A stretch of DNA of 64,000 bases from Stutzerimonas stutzeri (lineage in GTDB: Bacteria; Pseudomonadota; Gammaproteobacteria; Pseudomonadales; Pseudomonadaceae), in assembly GCF_009789555.1 (NCBI RefSeq), contig NZ_CP046902.1, positions 4,356,001-4,420,000 on the forward strand, given 5' to 3'. Under the pieces are notes generated by a model, which saw only the letters and a program-made list of their open reading frames with translations, had not been told where the DNA came from and did not search any database. Within the stretch, counting starts at the first letter, position 1. Every line of letters starts with the position of its first letter. This document shows positions 1-8,734 of this stretch, piece after piece. Made by a program: the position numbers and the translations under genes.

Positions 1-580
1 CGAGGGTCGCCAGCCGCCGTAACAGTGCCTGCGAAGAGGCATGAGTCAGCAATGCCGCATCCTCGCCGAGTACCTCTGGGTTCTGTTTGAGATAGCCGAG
101 CAGCGCCTTCAAGTCCTTGATATCCAGCAGCAGCAACCCTTCACGATCGGCCACCTTGAAGGCCGCGTAGAGTGCGGCCTGCTGGCTATCGGTCAGCTCA
201 AGCAGGCTGCCCAACAGAAGTGGGCCCATTTCGGTGAGCGTGGTGCGCAACGGGTGCCCGCTCGCACCGTATACGTCCCACAGCGTAACGGGGTACGCCT
301 GCGGAACATGGTCGAGCCAGGGCATGCTGGCGATGCGCTCGGCGATCTTGCCTTGGGGAACACCGGCCGCTCCCAGCCCGGACAGGTCACCCTTGATATC
401 GGCTGCAAATACAGCGATACCCGCTTCGCTGAACGCCTCGGCAAGCCGCTGCAATGTAACCGTCTTGCCCGTCCCGGTCGCGCCAGCGATCAGGCCATGT
501 CGATTGATCAGACGAAGCGGATGAGTATTGGGTTCGCCGTTGGCCTCCGCGCCAAGCACGAAGCGATCGTTATCTGTCAT
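1..580 (-). CDS. HerA-like helicase / DUF853 ATPase (3' part outside window)
   Basis: Reverse-strand reading from ATG at 580 runs open to the window edge, giving 193 N-terminal residues. A P-loop (GATGTGKT) lies near residue 33, after the sequence HPLRLINRHGLIA, and is followed by AADIKGDLSGLG and later LLLLDIKDLKALLGYL. These are typical of the DUF853 (YjgR-like) branch of the HerA/FtsK ATPases, proteins of about 500 residues. HerA relatives pump or unwind DNA, but the role of this branch is not established. It is the last visible gene of a reverse-strand run after purU and the 66-aa gene. Truncation is only due to the window end. Family assignment is confident; function is not. Confidence 0.9.
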   Translation of the reverse strand, partial: MTDNDRFVLGAEANGEPNTHPLRLINRHGLIAGATGTGKTVTLQRLAEAFSEAGIAVFAADIKGDLSGLGAAGVPQGKIAERIASMPWLDHVPQAYPVTLWDVYGASGHPLRTTLTEMGPLLLGSLLELTDSQQAALYAAFKVADREGLLLLDIKDLKALLGYLKQNPEVLGEDAALLTHASSQALLRRLATL

Positions 581-647
581 CAGGCCATCTCCAGTACGCG
601 AGGTGCGGATGAACCGGCGGCACCCAGGGGGCTTCGTTGAAGGTGGA

Positions 648-848
648 TCAATCGCTATCCAAAGCCCTCTGGACAACGCCTTCGACTTTCTTCGCAACAG
701 CGCCTTGCCGCTGCTTCCACAGCGCCTCGGCACCCGGGAAATCGGTACCAATCTCCGGACCGAGGTGCTCCGGATCGTAGCGCTGCGTACAGCCATTGCC
801 AATGATTGGCGGCGCGGTTGCGCCGGCCTTTGCCAAGGGATCGCTCAT
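648..848 (-). CDS. small conserved hypothetical protein, 66 aa
   Basis: A 66-residue soluble protein starting at ATG 848 behind a strong ribosome binding site (GGGAGGG about 4 bases upstream). It lies 29 bp downstream of purU and 67 bp upstream of the HerA-like gene, all on the reverse strand, so co-transcription is likely. Sequence begins MSDPLAKAGATAPPI and contains RYDPEHLGPEIG; there is no signal peptide, membrane segment or recognised motif. I do not recognise a family. The good RBS and operon position make it more than a chance frame; a competing frame at 655-918 has no such support. Confidence 0.6.
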   Translation of the reverse strand: MSDPLAKAGATAPPIIGNGCTQRYDPEHLGPEIGTDFPGAEALWKQRQGAVAKKVEGVVQRALDSD

Positions 849-877
849 GACGCTGCCCTCCCGCGCCGAAGCGACGG

Positions 878-1729
878 TCAGTTGAAGACCATCGTCTTGT
901 TGCTGTGCACCAGTACACGGTCCTGCAAGTGATAGCGCAGACCGCGCGACAGCACCATCTTTTCCACGTCCTTGCCCAACCGAACCATGTCTTCGATGCT
1001 GTCGCGGTGGCTGACGCGCACTACGTCCTGCTCGATGATCGGACCGGCGTCCAGTTCCTCGGTAACGTAGTGGCAGGTCGCTCCGATCAGCTTGACGCCC
1101 CTCAGTGACGCCTGATGGTACGGCTTGGCGCCCGCGAAGGATGGCAGGAAGCTGTGGTGAATGTTGATCACTCGCTGGGCGAATTCCTCACACAGCTCGG
1201 CGGGGAGGATCTGCATGTAACGGGCAAGTACGATCACATCGGCGCCGTGTTCGCGCACCAGGCGTGACACTTCGGCAAACGCCTCATCCTTGCGCCCCGC
1301 CTCGACCGGCACGTGGAAATACGGGATGCCGTGCCACTCGACCATGCTGCGTAAATCGTCGTGGTTGGAAATGACGCAGGGAATATCGCAATCCAGCTCG
1401 CCGCTGTGCCACCGGTGCAGGAGATCGGCCAGGCAATGCGATTCCCGACTGGCCATCAGCACGACGCGCTTGCGCTCTTGCGAGTCGGTGATACGCCACT
1501 CCATGGAAAACTCGCGCGCAATGGGCGCGAATGCCTGGCGGAAGCCCGCAAGATCGAACGGCAGCGAGTCGGCACGAATCTCGTGCCGCATGAAGAACCA
1601 CCCGCTTTGATGATCCGAATGGTGATTGGCTTCGGTAATCCAGCCGTTGTAAGTGGCCAGGAAATTGCTGACCTTGGCAACAATGCCAACGCCATCGGGG
1701 CACGCAATAACCAGCCTGAACGTGCGCAT
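878..1729 (-). CDS. purU: formyltetrahydrofolate deformylase
   Basis: 283 residues, the usual length for PurU, which hydrolyses 10-formyl-THF to THF and formate and balances one-carbon pools for purine synthesis. An N-terminal ACT-type domain (about 1-85, starting MRTFRLVIACPDGVGIV) is followed by a formyltransferase fold with the INIHHSFLPSF and ATCHYVTEELDAGPI motifs that carry the catalytic Asn, His and Asp. The start at 1729 was chosen over an in-frame ATG 12 codons upstream because it matches the family N-terminus and has a GGAG about 9 bases upstream. In P. aeruginosa purU1 is also beside mvaT, as recalled. Confidence 0.95.
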   Translation of the reverse strand: MRTFRLVIACPDGVGIVAKVSNFLATYNGWITEANHHSDHQSGWFFMRHEIRADSLPFDLAGFRQAFAPIAREFSMEWRITDSQERKRVVLMASRESHCLADLLHRWHSGELDCDIPCVISNHDDLRSMVEWHGIPYFHVPVEAGRKDEAFAEVSRLVREHGADVIVLARYMQILPAELCEEFAQRVINIHHSFLPSFAGAKPYHQASLRGVKLIGATCHYVTEELDAGPIIEQDVVRVSHRDSIEDMVRLGKDVEKMVLSRGLRYHLQDRVLVHSNKTMVFN

Positions 1730-2178
1730 CAAAACTAACTCCAGCTTATAAAAAAGGTGGCGCATTCTAGCGCAGCGAAGAAAACGGCAACCAGATTATT
1801 GAGCCAGATCAGCGGCGGGCGCCGGATGGTTCCGATCGGCATAGGGTGGCGCGCGCCCCAACCGTGCAAACCCATAACGACGAGAGGGTTATTCAGGCGA
1901 GCAACATGACGCACACATCCGGTAATAGGCTCGTCCCGCAAAGCAGGCCTGACCAATGCTTACAGCAGAGCGGTCGGATTCGATATAAAAAGGCGGCATT
2001 CGGTACTAATTCCCGAGCGAGTTCTTCAGTGCCGGTTCATGGAACTAACTGAATGCAGTTTTTCAGACGAAGCAACCCTGCAAAGCGTGTTGATCTTTAT
2101 TCGAGGCCATATTTACTTGTCCACTGTGTCTGTCTATGATTGCTGACACTTGCGTTCAACCTATACCAAGGAAGTGAC
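1730..2178. other. intergenic region between purU and mvaT (449 bp)
   Basis: Divergent promoter region. It is visibly more AT-rich near mvaT than the flanking genes, as usual for H-NS-family promoters. Short frames exist on both strands but none has a credible RBS or recognisable product. A small hairpin followed by T residues (AACTG/CAGTT, about 2046-2062) is the only structured element seen; it is too weak to call. Confidence 0.5.
2112..2140 (+). promoter_or_regulatory. putative sigma-70 promoter of mvaT
   Basis: TTTACT (2112-2117) and TATGAT (2135-2140) are separated by 17 bp, a good sigma-70 spacing. The -10 matches consensus at five of six positions, the -35 at four. Transcription would begin near 2147, leaving a leader of about 30 nt before the mvaT ATG. 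Confidence 0.45.
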
Positions 2179-2556
2179 ATGTCGCTGATCAATGAATACC
2201 GCGCCACTGAAGAAGCTATCAAGGAACTCCAGGAACGCCTGAAGTCTCTTTCGGCAGACGACAAGCTGAAAAAAGAGCTTGAGTTCGAAGGCAAACTGCG
2301 TGAGCTGATGGGCGAATATCAGAAGTCGCTTCGCGATATCATTGCCCTGCTCGATCCGGATGCCCGAAACAGCAAGGCTCCGCGCACTGCAAAGGCGCCG
2401 GCGGCCACCAAACGCGCCCGCCGCGTAAAGCAGTACAAGAATCCGCATAACGGCGAAGTGATTGAAACCAAAGGTGGCAATCACAAGACTCTGAAAGAGT
2501 GGAAAGCGCAGTGGGGTTCGGACGAAGTTGAAAGCTGGGCCACCCTGCTCGGTTAA
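2179..2556 (+). CDS. mvaT: H-NS-family transcriptional silencer MvaT
   Basis: 125 residues, very close to P. aeruginosa MvaT (124). MvaT is a xenogeneic silencer that coats AT-rich DNA and represses acquired genes, fimbriae and virulence functions. Residues 1-60 form the coiled-coil oligomerisation region (MSLINEYRATEEAIKELQ onward); the C-terminal half holds the AT-hook-like binding domain (RRVKQYKNPHNGEVIETKGGNHKTLKEW). ATG 2179 follows AAGGAAG and matches the family N-terminus; an in-frame upstream ATG at 2140 has no RBS. It is followed by a strong terminator, so it is monocistronic. The paralogue MvaU is the alternative name, but the purU-sbcB context favours MvaT. Confidence 0.95.
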   Translation: MSLINEYRATEEAIKELQERLKSLSADDKLKKELEFEGKLRELMGEYQKSLRDIIALLDPDARNSKAPRTAKAPAATKRARRVKQYKNPHNGEVIETKGGNHKTLKEWKAQWGSDEVESWATLLG

Positions 2557-2576
2557 ATACTCAGGCCTCACGCCGA

Positions 2577-2623
2577 GCCATCCGACGCTTCATGCCAGGC
2601 ATGCTGCGTCGGATGGCTTTTTT
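2577..2623 (+). terminator. rho-independent terminator of mvaT
   Basis: Twelve-base perfect stem (GCCATCCGACGC / GCGTCGGATGGC) with a 17-nt loop, followed directly by a run of seven T. It lies 20 bp after the mvaT stop and 20 bp before the convergent sbcB stop. Confidence 0.9.
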
Positions 2624-2642
2624 GTAACCGTTGTTAAAGCGT

Positions 2643-4070
2643 TCAATGCATGTAGCGCTCACGCAAGCGTTCAGCATGCGCCGCCCATTGTCGTAACAAC
2701 TCTGCCTGTTCCTGACTGGCCGAGGCGAGCAACGCCTGTAAATGGCCCTCGAACTGCTCCAGCGTATTGGGCGCACCACACGCTGGCGTGGTTAAACGTT
2801 GCCGGCAAAAGGCTTCCCACTGCTGCCGTTCGGCTGCAGAAAGGCACGCCGGAAAATTGCGCGCGCGGTAGCGAAAATGCAGCTCAGGTAGACGCGCATC
2901 ATCGAACGGCGGCGGTGCGCTCGAACCTTGCAACGCCACGAGATCGCGGACCTGCTCGCACAGGCGCCGGTCACGCTCGCCAAGGAAGCCGTCATACAGC
3001 TGCTGCTCCGGGTCCGTCGAGCCGGCAAACGGCTGCTCCTGATAGATGTCCGCGAGTTTCGCACTCCACGCTGCCTGCCGGCTGCGCATATCCCGCGCCC
3101 TGGATTCGCAACGTTGCAGGTCCAATCCCAAGCGCTCGATATCCGACTTGCGCAAGACATTCATCGGTACGAGTACCGGGCAACGGTTCACATGCACCAG
3201 TTTGAGTGGCGTCGCCAGTCGCTCGCCGAGGTCCTCCCGGCGGGTATACAACCGTTCGCGCAGCTCCTCGGCCGTTTCACTCCACAACGGCGAGCACTCG
3301 GCGCTGAGGTCGCACACGATCAATGCATTGCGATTGCGGGGATGCCAGGCCAAGGGCAGAACCACCGATAAATAATGACGTTCGGCAGAGAAACGACCTG
3401 ACACATGCACCATGGGCCTCAGTAACTCGACCTGCTCGACCACGGCACTCTTGCGCCGCAGCTTGTACAGATAGTCATAGAGCCTCGGCTGGCGGTCGCG
3501 AATCAGTCGAGCCAGGGCAATGGTCGCTCGCACGTCAGACAGGGCGTCGTGCGCCTGCAGATGCTCGAGGCCGTTGGCCACGCTGAGGCGTTCCAGCTTG
3601 AGCGACACACGCCCATCGACCTCCGGCCAGACCAACCCCTCCGGGCGCAGCGCGTAAGCCGTGCGAACCAGATCGATGAGATCCCAACGGCTGTTACCGC
3701 CCTGCCATTCACGCGCATACGGGTCGAAAAAATTACGGTACAGGCTGTAGCGCAGCACCTCGTCGTCGAATCGCAGGGTGTTGTAGCCAGCGCTACACGT
3801 GCCGGGGCGAGCCAGTTCCGCATGCAGACGGGTGATGAACTCGGCTTCACACAGCCCTTTTTCGGCCAGCGTAGCCGGGGTGATGCCTGTCACGAGGCAA
3901 GCGGCCGGATGCGGCAATATGTCGTCGCTGAGGCGGCAGTAGATGTTCAGTGGTTCACCGATCTCCTCCAACGCCTCGTTAGTGCGGATTCCGGCGACCT
4001 GCAGCGGCCTGTCGCAACGCGGGGAAATGCCGGTCGTTTCAAAGTCATACCAGAAGATGCTGGATGTCAC
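2643..4070 (-). CDS. sbcB: exodeoxyribonuclease I
   Basis: 475 residues, matching ExoI, the processive 3'-5' single-strand DNA exonuclease of recombination and mismatch repair. The DEDDh nuclease domain is complete: DFETTG (D9, E11), the Exo II region near residue 100 and HDALSDV (H174, D179). It is followed by the ExoI SH3-like and C-terminal helical domains, with the characteristic DLSAECSPLWSETAEELRERL and FRYRARNFP stretches. Convergent with mvaT. The start ATG at 4070 gives the family N-terminus (MTSSIFWYDFETTG). No anomalies were seen. Confidence 0.96.
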   Translation of the reverse strand: MTSSIFWYDFETTGISPRCDRPLQVAGIRTNEALEEIGEPLNIYCRLSDDILPHPAACLVTGITPATLAEKGLCEAEFITRLHAELARPGTCSAGYNTLRFDDEVLRYSLYRNFFDPYAREWQGGNSRWDLIDLVRTAYALRPEGLVWPEVDGRVSLKLERLSVANGLEHLQAHDALSDVRATIALARLIRDRQPRLYDYLYKLRRKSAVVEQVELLRPMVHVSGRFSAERHYLSVVLPLAWHPRNRNALIVCDLSAECSPLWSETAEELRERLYTRREDLGERLATPLKLVHVNRCPVLVPMNVLRKSDIERLGLDLQRCESRARDMRSRQAAWSAKLADIYQEQPFAGSTDPEQQLYDGFLGERDRRLCEQVRDLVALQGSSAPPPFDDARLPELHFRYRARNFPACLSAAERQQWEAFCRQRLTTPACGAPNTLEQFEGHLQALLASASQEQAELLRQWAAHAERLRERYMH

Positions 4071-4328
4071 TGGAGTCTCCCTCTCGTCGTCGCATCCAGT
4101 CTACCGCGCCCGGCCGATCCTTGACGCCATCGCCTGAGCACCGGCGCACCCCAGCGACGCGTCCGGGCCGGATGCCGGTATTTTCATCCGTTATGACGAG
4201 CGGGTTCTGGTCGAGGGGCAGATTCGATGCTTTCATAGCCGCCATGGCAGTCCGCCCGGCGCAGGCCGACGCGGATCAGTCACGAATATGGGCCCCAGCC
4301 CACCGGAAACGATCGTCGAGCACAGCCC

Positions 4329-5030
4329 TTGTCAGCCACCTCGTCTGCACCATTGGACAATACGTACCGCGTCGAGACGCCGGAGGGCATCGATCTGCTG
4401 CTTCGCCCAGCCGGCCTGGTGCCCCGCGCCCTGGCGTTTGCCGTGGACCTGTTGATTCGAATGGCACTTTTGCTGGTCCTGGCGCTGGGCCTCGGCTCAT
4501 TGGGCACCTTCGGCATGGGCGCAGGCGCCCTGCTGCTGTTCGTTGTTCAATGGTGGTACATGGTGCTGTTCGAAGTGCTCAATGAGGGTAGGACGCCCGG
4601 AAAATATTGGCTGGGGCTCAAGGTGATTCACGACGACGGCACGCCGATCGGTTGGGCGTCGTCGCTGACCCGCAACCTGCTGCGCTTCGTCGACATGCTG
4701 CCGTTCGGCTATTTCCTGGGGGCCCTTTGCTGCCTGTGGCAGCCTTCCTTCAAACGCCTGGGCGATCTGGCCGCCGGCACGCAGGTTGTGTACCGCGAGC
4801 GCGGCAGTGCACCGGCCACCCTGGTGGTCTGTGATCCCATAGCGTCGCCGTTCGCGCTGGAGCTGGCCGAGCAACGCGCACTGATTGGCTTCGCTGAACG
4901 AAGCTCGAGCCTGTCGCCTGAACGTCGGCAAGAGCTTGCGGCAATCCTGGCAGCCCCCTTGCAGGTCGCCCCTGACCAGGCCGAAGCACAGCTGCACGGG
5001 ATTGCCCGCGGCCTGGTGGGTCCCGCATGA
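4329..5030 (+). CDS. RDD family membrane protein
   Basis: About 233 residues and first gene of the six-gene MoxR operon. RDD proteins are small multi-pass membrane proteins of mostly unknown role. Hydrophobic segments fall near residues 35-60, 65-90 and 120-140; the family Arg and Asp are in PRALAFAVDLLIRM, and GRTPGKYWLGLKVI is the typical second signature. The C-terminal 80 residues are polar and probably cytoplasmic. No ATG is available before the first membrane helix; TTG at 4329 is chosen, with TTG 4353 as alternative, and no strong RBS is visible for either. The stop overlaps the next start (ATGA). Confidence 0.85.
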   Translation: MSATSSAPLDNTYRVETPEGIDLLLRPAGLVPRALAFAVDLLIRMALLLVLALGLGSLGTFGMGAGALLLFVVQWWYMVLFEVLNEGRTPGKYWLGLKVIHDDGTPIGWASSLTRNLLRFVDMLPFGYFLGALCCLWQPSFKRLGDLAAGTQVVYRERGSAPATLVVCDPIASPFALELAEQRALIGFAERSSSLSPERRQELAAILAAPLQVAPDQAEAQLHGIARGLVGPA

Positions 5031-6010
5031 AGCAGAGCCAATTCGAGCGCCATCATCAGCCCGAATGGCAGGCGTTCGAGAAAACACTCGAGGCCCTCGA
5101 GCACCGAAAAAAACCGCCTGCCTCTGTGATCCGCGAATTCCCTGCAGCCTATCGCCGCATCTGCCAGTGCCTCGCGTTGGCCCAGGCACGCGGCTATAGC
5201 ACACAGGCGACCGATTATCTGCAACGGCTAGTACAGCGTGGGCACCAGCAGTTCTATCGCCACCGCAGCCCCCTGGCGGGTCGTTTGCTCGGCTTCATGC
5301 TTGGCGGTTTTGGACGTCTGGTTCGCGAACAATGGCGGTACGTGCTGGCCGCCAGCCTGCTGTTCTATATCAGCCTGCTAGGCATGGCGGCGCTGGTGCT
5401 GATCGTTCCGGAGTTGGTCTACAGCCTGATCAGCCCGGAGCAGGTCGGGCAGATGGAGGCGATGTACGACCCCGATGCCAGCCGCCTCGGCCGCTTCGGC
5501 GAGCGAGGGTCTGGCGATGACTGGGTGATGTTCGGGTACTACGTAATGAACAACATCGGCATTGCCTTCCAGACGTTTGCCGGCGGCCTGCTGTTCGGCC
5601 TGGGCACCCTCTTCTATCTACTGTTCAACGGCCTGACCATCGGTGCGATCGCCGGACACCTGACCGCGATTGGCTACCACCAGCCGTTCTGGTCGTTCGT
5701 CGTCGGCCACGGAGCCTTCGAGCTGACGGCGATCACGCTGGCCGGAGCGGCTGGATTGAAGCTCGGCGGCGCACTCGTCGCGCCCGGTCGCCTTACCCGT
5801 GCAGAGGCCTTGCGGCTGGCGGCCACCAAGGCGGTGCGACTGATTGCCGGCGCAACCTTGATGTTACTGATCGCCGCCTTCATCGAAGCCTACTGGTCAT
5901 CGATGAGCTATCCCTCCGCGTCGGTCAAATACGCTGTCGGCGCGCTGCTCTGGGTGCTGGTCGTGCTTTATTTCCTGCTGAGCGGCAGGGACATCCATGC
6001 GCCTGAGTGA
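5027..6010 (+). CDS. SpoIIM-like (stage II sporulation M family) membrane protein
   Basis: 327 residues with an N-terminal cytoplasmic helical stretch of about 90 residues and then five or six membrane segments (near 105-130, 180-205, 210-235, 245-270, 280-300, 303-322). GYYVMNNIGIAFQTFAGG and FVVGHGAFELTAI are the conserved features of the SpoIIM/DUF95 family. In Bacillus SpoIIM is part of the peptidoglycan-degrading engulfment machine; in non-sporulating bacteria the role is unknown. Its start overlaps the RDD stop by four bases (ATGA), so the two are translationally coupled and probably form one membrane complex. Confidence 0.88.
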   Translation: MKQSQFERHHQPEWQAFEKTLEALEHRKKPPASVIREFPAAYRRICQCLALAQARGYSTQATDYLQRLVQRGHQQFYRHRSPLAGRLLGFMLGGFGRLVREQWRYVLAASLLFYISLLGMAALVLIVPELVYSLISPEQVGQMEAMYDPDASRLGRFGERGSGDDWVMFGYYVMNNIGIAFQTFAGGLLFGLGTLFYLLFNGLTIGAIAGHLTAIGYHQPFWSFVVGHGAFELTAITLAGAAGLKLGGALVAPGRLTRAEALRLAATKAVRLIAGATLMLLIAAFIEAYWSSMSYPSASVKYAVGALLWVLVVLYFLLSGRDIHAPE

Positions 6011-7568
6011 TGCGAGCCTGGCGATTCGACCGCGCAGCGCCTGGGAATCGCTGGATCTGGGCATCCTCCTGGCACGCCGGCACGCTCGCTTGTTGATGGC
6101 CAGTTGGGCGCTGCTGACCCTGCCGATGTTCGCGCTGCTCAGCCTGGTATTCTGGCAGCACCCGACGCTTTCGCTGTTGCTGTTCTGGTGGCTCAAGCCG
6201 CTCTACGAGCGCCTGCCGCTGTTCATCCTTTCCCATTCCTTGTTTGGCGATACGCCGACCCTGGGCCGCAGTCTCAGGGCGCTGCCGGGCCTGCTGCGCT
6301 CCCAATGGCTCGCCAGCCTGACCTGGCGCCGTTTCAGTCTGACGCGCAGCTTCGACCTGCCAGTGCTGCAACTGGAGGCGCTCTCAGGCTCAGCCAGACG
6401 TCAGCGCCTGATGGTCCTGAAACGACGCGACACGGGCGCGGCACGCTGGCTGACCGTTGTCGGCATACACCTGGAAAGCGCCTTGTGGATGGGCGCGCTG
6501 GCATTGCTCTACCTGTTGATCCCGCCACAGCTGCTCGCCGACTGGACCTGGCACGACCTGCTGAAACTGGAGGGTGAATGGCTCTGGTTCGACCATCTGA
6601 CCAACCTGCTCTACGCCCTGGTGCTGGTGGTCTGGGAGCCGATCTACGTCGCCAGTGGCTTCAGCCTTTATCTCAACCGACGCACCATCCTCGAGGCCTG
6701 GGACATCGAACTGAGCTTTCGTCGATTGCAGGAACGCCTGACCGCTTCCTTGCCGGCGGTGTTGCTTGGCATCAGCCTGTTGCTGACTTGGCCGGTGGAG
6801 GACGCGCGGGCGGCCCTTCCGGCATCACTGCCCGTCGAGCAGCCGGCTGCTACCGAACCCAGCCCGGAAAGCGAACGCCTGCGCAATCAACCCCTGACCA
6901 GCCGGGCCGCCAGCGAACGAATTCGCGCACTGCTGGATCAACCGCCGTTCCGAAACCGCGAAACGGTGACTCGCTGGCGCCTCGGCGGTGAACAGGACGA
7001 TGCCCAACCCGGTTGGCTGGAACGCCTGTTCGACGCACTGTTTCGCGGCGCAAGCCTGCAACGCAGCTTCGAGCAGATCGTCACCGCTATCGAAGTCATC
7101 CTCTGGGCACTGATGTTTGGCCTGATCGCGCTCGTGTTCTGGCGCTATCGCGAGTGGCTGGCCGTTCATGTCGGGCGATCTGGAACGCGTTCCGCCATCG
7201 CGCGCCACGATGCGCCAGCCGCCCTGTTCGGCTTCGACAGGCTTCCCGAACGCCTCCCGCTGGATGTCGCCGGCGACGTGGAACGGCTATGGGACAGTCA
7301 GCCGCGCGAAGCGCTCGGGCTACTCTACCGAGCCTTCCTCAGCCGGCTGTTGCACGAATCCAGGCTGCCGCTGGGAACGGCCGATACAGAAGGCGAAATC
7401 CTCACGATGCTGCGTCGGCAAGGAAGTCCGGAACTGGTCCGCTATGCCGAAACCCTGACCGCGTACTGGCAGAATCTCGCGTACGGCCACCAACTGCCTC
7501 CGAGCGCCGCGCGAAACGAGCTGTGCGATGGCTGGCGTGCGCTGTTCGACGCGAAGGCGAGCGCATGA
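5997..7568 (+). CDS. DUF4129 domain-containing membrane protein
   Basis: 523 residues. Four or five hydrophobic segments occur within residues 30-265 (including SLVFWQHPTLSLLLFWW and LESALWMGALALLYLL), then a polar linker, a further membrane helix near 360-380 (VILWALMFGLIALVFW) and a C-terminal cytoplasmic DUF4129 domain (about 430-515, containing LYRAFLSRL and ETLTAYWQNLAYG). DUF4129 often forms the tail of TgpA-type transglutaminases; here no transglutaminase core is present. It overlaps the SpoIIM gene by 14 bp and the next gene by four. Inferred to be a membrane partner of the downstream MoxR ATPase; molecular activity unknown. Confidence 0.85.
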   Translation: MRLSDASLAIRPRSAWESLDLGILLARRHARLLMASWALLTLPMFALLSLVFWQHPTLSLLLFWWLKPLYERLPLFILSHSLFGDTPTLGRSLRALPGLLRSQWLASLTWRRFSLTRSFDLPVLQLEALSGSARRQRLMVLKRRDTGAARWLTVVGIHLESALWMGALALLYLLIPPQLLADWTWHDLLKLEGEWLWFDHLTNLLYALVLVVWEPIYVASGFSLYLNRRTILEAWDIELSFRRLQERLTASLPAVLLGISLLLTWPVEDARAALPASLPVEQPAATEPSPESERLRNQPLTSRAASERIRALLDQPPFRNRETVTRWRLGGEQDDAQPGWLERLFDALFRGASLQRSFEQIVTAIEVILWALMFGLIALVFWRYREWLAVHVGRSGTRSAIARHDAPAALFGFDRLPERLPLDVAGDVERLWDSQPREALGLLYRAFLSRLLHESRLPLGTADTEGEILTMLRRQGSPELVRYAETLTAYWQNLAYGHQLPPSAARNELCDGWRALFDAKASA

Positions 7569-8734
7569 GTCGCCGACGCATAGCCGGCCTGACCGTCGCG
7601 GGCATCGTGCTCGTCGCGCTACTGGCGTTCGCCGCGAGCACGCTAACGCCGTACCAGGAGGTCATCGAGCAGGGTCCCGCCCCGCAGGTTCGCGGCAATC
7701 CTTATCTGGCGGCCGAGCGTTTTCTACTGGACCAGGGCAGAGAGGTCACCCACGCGCAAGGCTTTGCAGGGCTTGGCGATGAGCCATCCGACGATCAGAT
7801 CCTGCTTCTGCTGGGCGAGCGTGCACACATGACGCCGAGCCAATCTGTTCGCCTGCTTGAGTGGGTCGCCGAAGGCGGCCATCTGGTGTTCGTCGCCGAG
7901 CGACTCTGGGACGAACGCACCGGCAAGAGCGGCGATCTGCTGCTCGACGCCCTCAATCTGCAACAGTACGAAACCACCGACAACGAAACCGGTACGCCCG
8001 CCGAGCCAACCGCCACCACCGACGCGCGCACGCCCCTGACCCGGTTGTTTCTGGAGAACGAAGACGCACCTGCGTATTTCGCTTTCGACACCGCGTATCA
8101 TCTCTATGACGCCGGCAAACGGGCCCACGCCTGGGCCAACAGTGATGGCGCGACCCACATGCTGCAATTGCGCCACGGCAACGGCCTGATCACAGCGCTC
8201 ACCGACAGTTGGATCTGGCACAACGATTCGATCGGCCAGTACGACCATGCCTGGCTGCTCTGGTATCTCACCCAGGATCGCGACGTGACGCTCGCCTACC
8301 GCACCGATCACGACAGTCTGCTGCGACAGCTGTTGCGCTATTTCCCCGAAGCACTGGCCGCACTGTCGTGCATGCTGCTGTTCGCCGCCTGGCATCTGGC
8401 TGCCCGCCAAGGTCCGACCGTCGAGGCGGCAGCGCGCGACCGTCGGCAACTGCAGGAACACCTGCGGGCAAGCGCGGACTTTCTCTACCGTCACGCCGGG
8501 CAACGTCATCTGCTGCTGGGCCTGCAGCGAGACATACAGCGCCAGGCGAGCCGACGTCACCCGACATTCGACACGCAGGCCTTCGCCGAACAGTGCCAGG
8601 TGCTGGCGAAGCTCAGCCACCTGCCGCCCGAACACATCGACCAGGCCATGCGCCCGCCGGGCGAAAAGCCTGCCAGGGCCGCTGAATTCACCCGCCAGAT
8701 CGCCCGTCTGCAAAGCCTCAGGAATGCCCTATGA
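7565..8734 (+). CDS. DUF4350 domain-containing membrane protein
   Basis: 389 residues starting MSRRRIAGLTVAGIVLV, a membrane anchor at 5-25, then a periplasmic DUF4350 region (about 30-240) containing NPYLAAERFLLDQGREV and a VRLLEWVAEGGHLVFVAE motif typical of this glutamine-amidotransferase-like fold. A second helix near 258-275 (ALAALSCMLLFAAWHLA) leads to a cytoplasmic tail. The ATG overlaps the preceding stop (ATGA) and its own stop overlaps the MoxR start, so translation is coupled. DUF4350 proteins are commonly found with MoxR and DUF58 genes; the catalytic residues of true amidotransferases are not apparent, so a binding or structural role is more likely. Confidence 0.85.
   Translation: MSRRRIAGLTVAGIVLVALLAFAASTLTPYQEVIEQGPAPQVRGNPYLAAERFLLDQGREVTHAQGFAGLGDEPSDDQILLLLGERAHMTPSQSVRLLEWVAEGGHLVFVAERLWDERTGKSGDLLLDALNLQQYETTDNETGTPAEPTATTDARTPLTRLFLENEDAPAYFAFDTAYHLYDAGKRAHAWANSDGATHMLQLRHGNGLITALTDSWIWHNDSIGQYDHAWLLWYLTQDRDVTLAYRTDHDSLLRQLLRYFPEALAALSCMLLFAAWHLAARQGPTVEAAARDRRQLQEHLRASADFLYRHAGQRHLLLGLQRDIQRQASRRHPTFDTQAFAEQCQVLAKLSHLPPEHIDQAMRPPGEKPARAAEFTRQIARLQSLRNAL

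Noticed and set aside
4045..4245. 66-aa reverse-strand frame overlapping the sbcB start
   Set aside because: Overlaps the sbcB start in another frame and shows no RBS or conserved feature.
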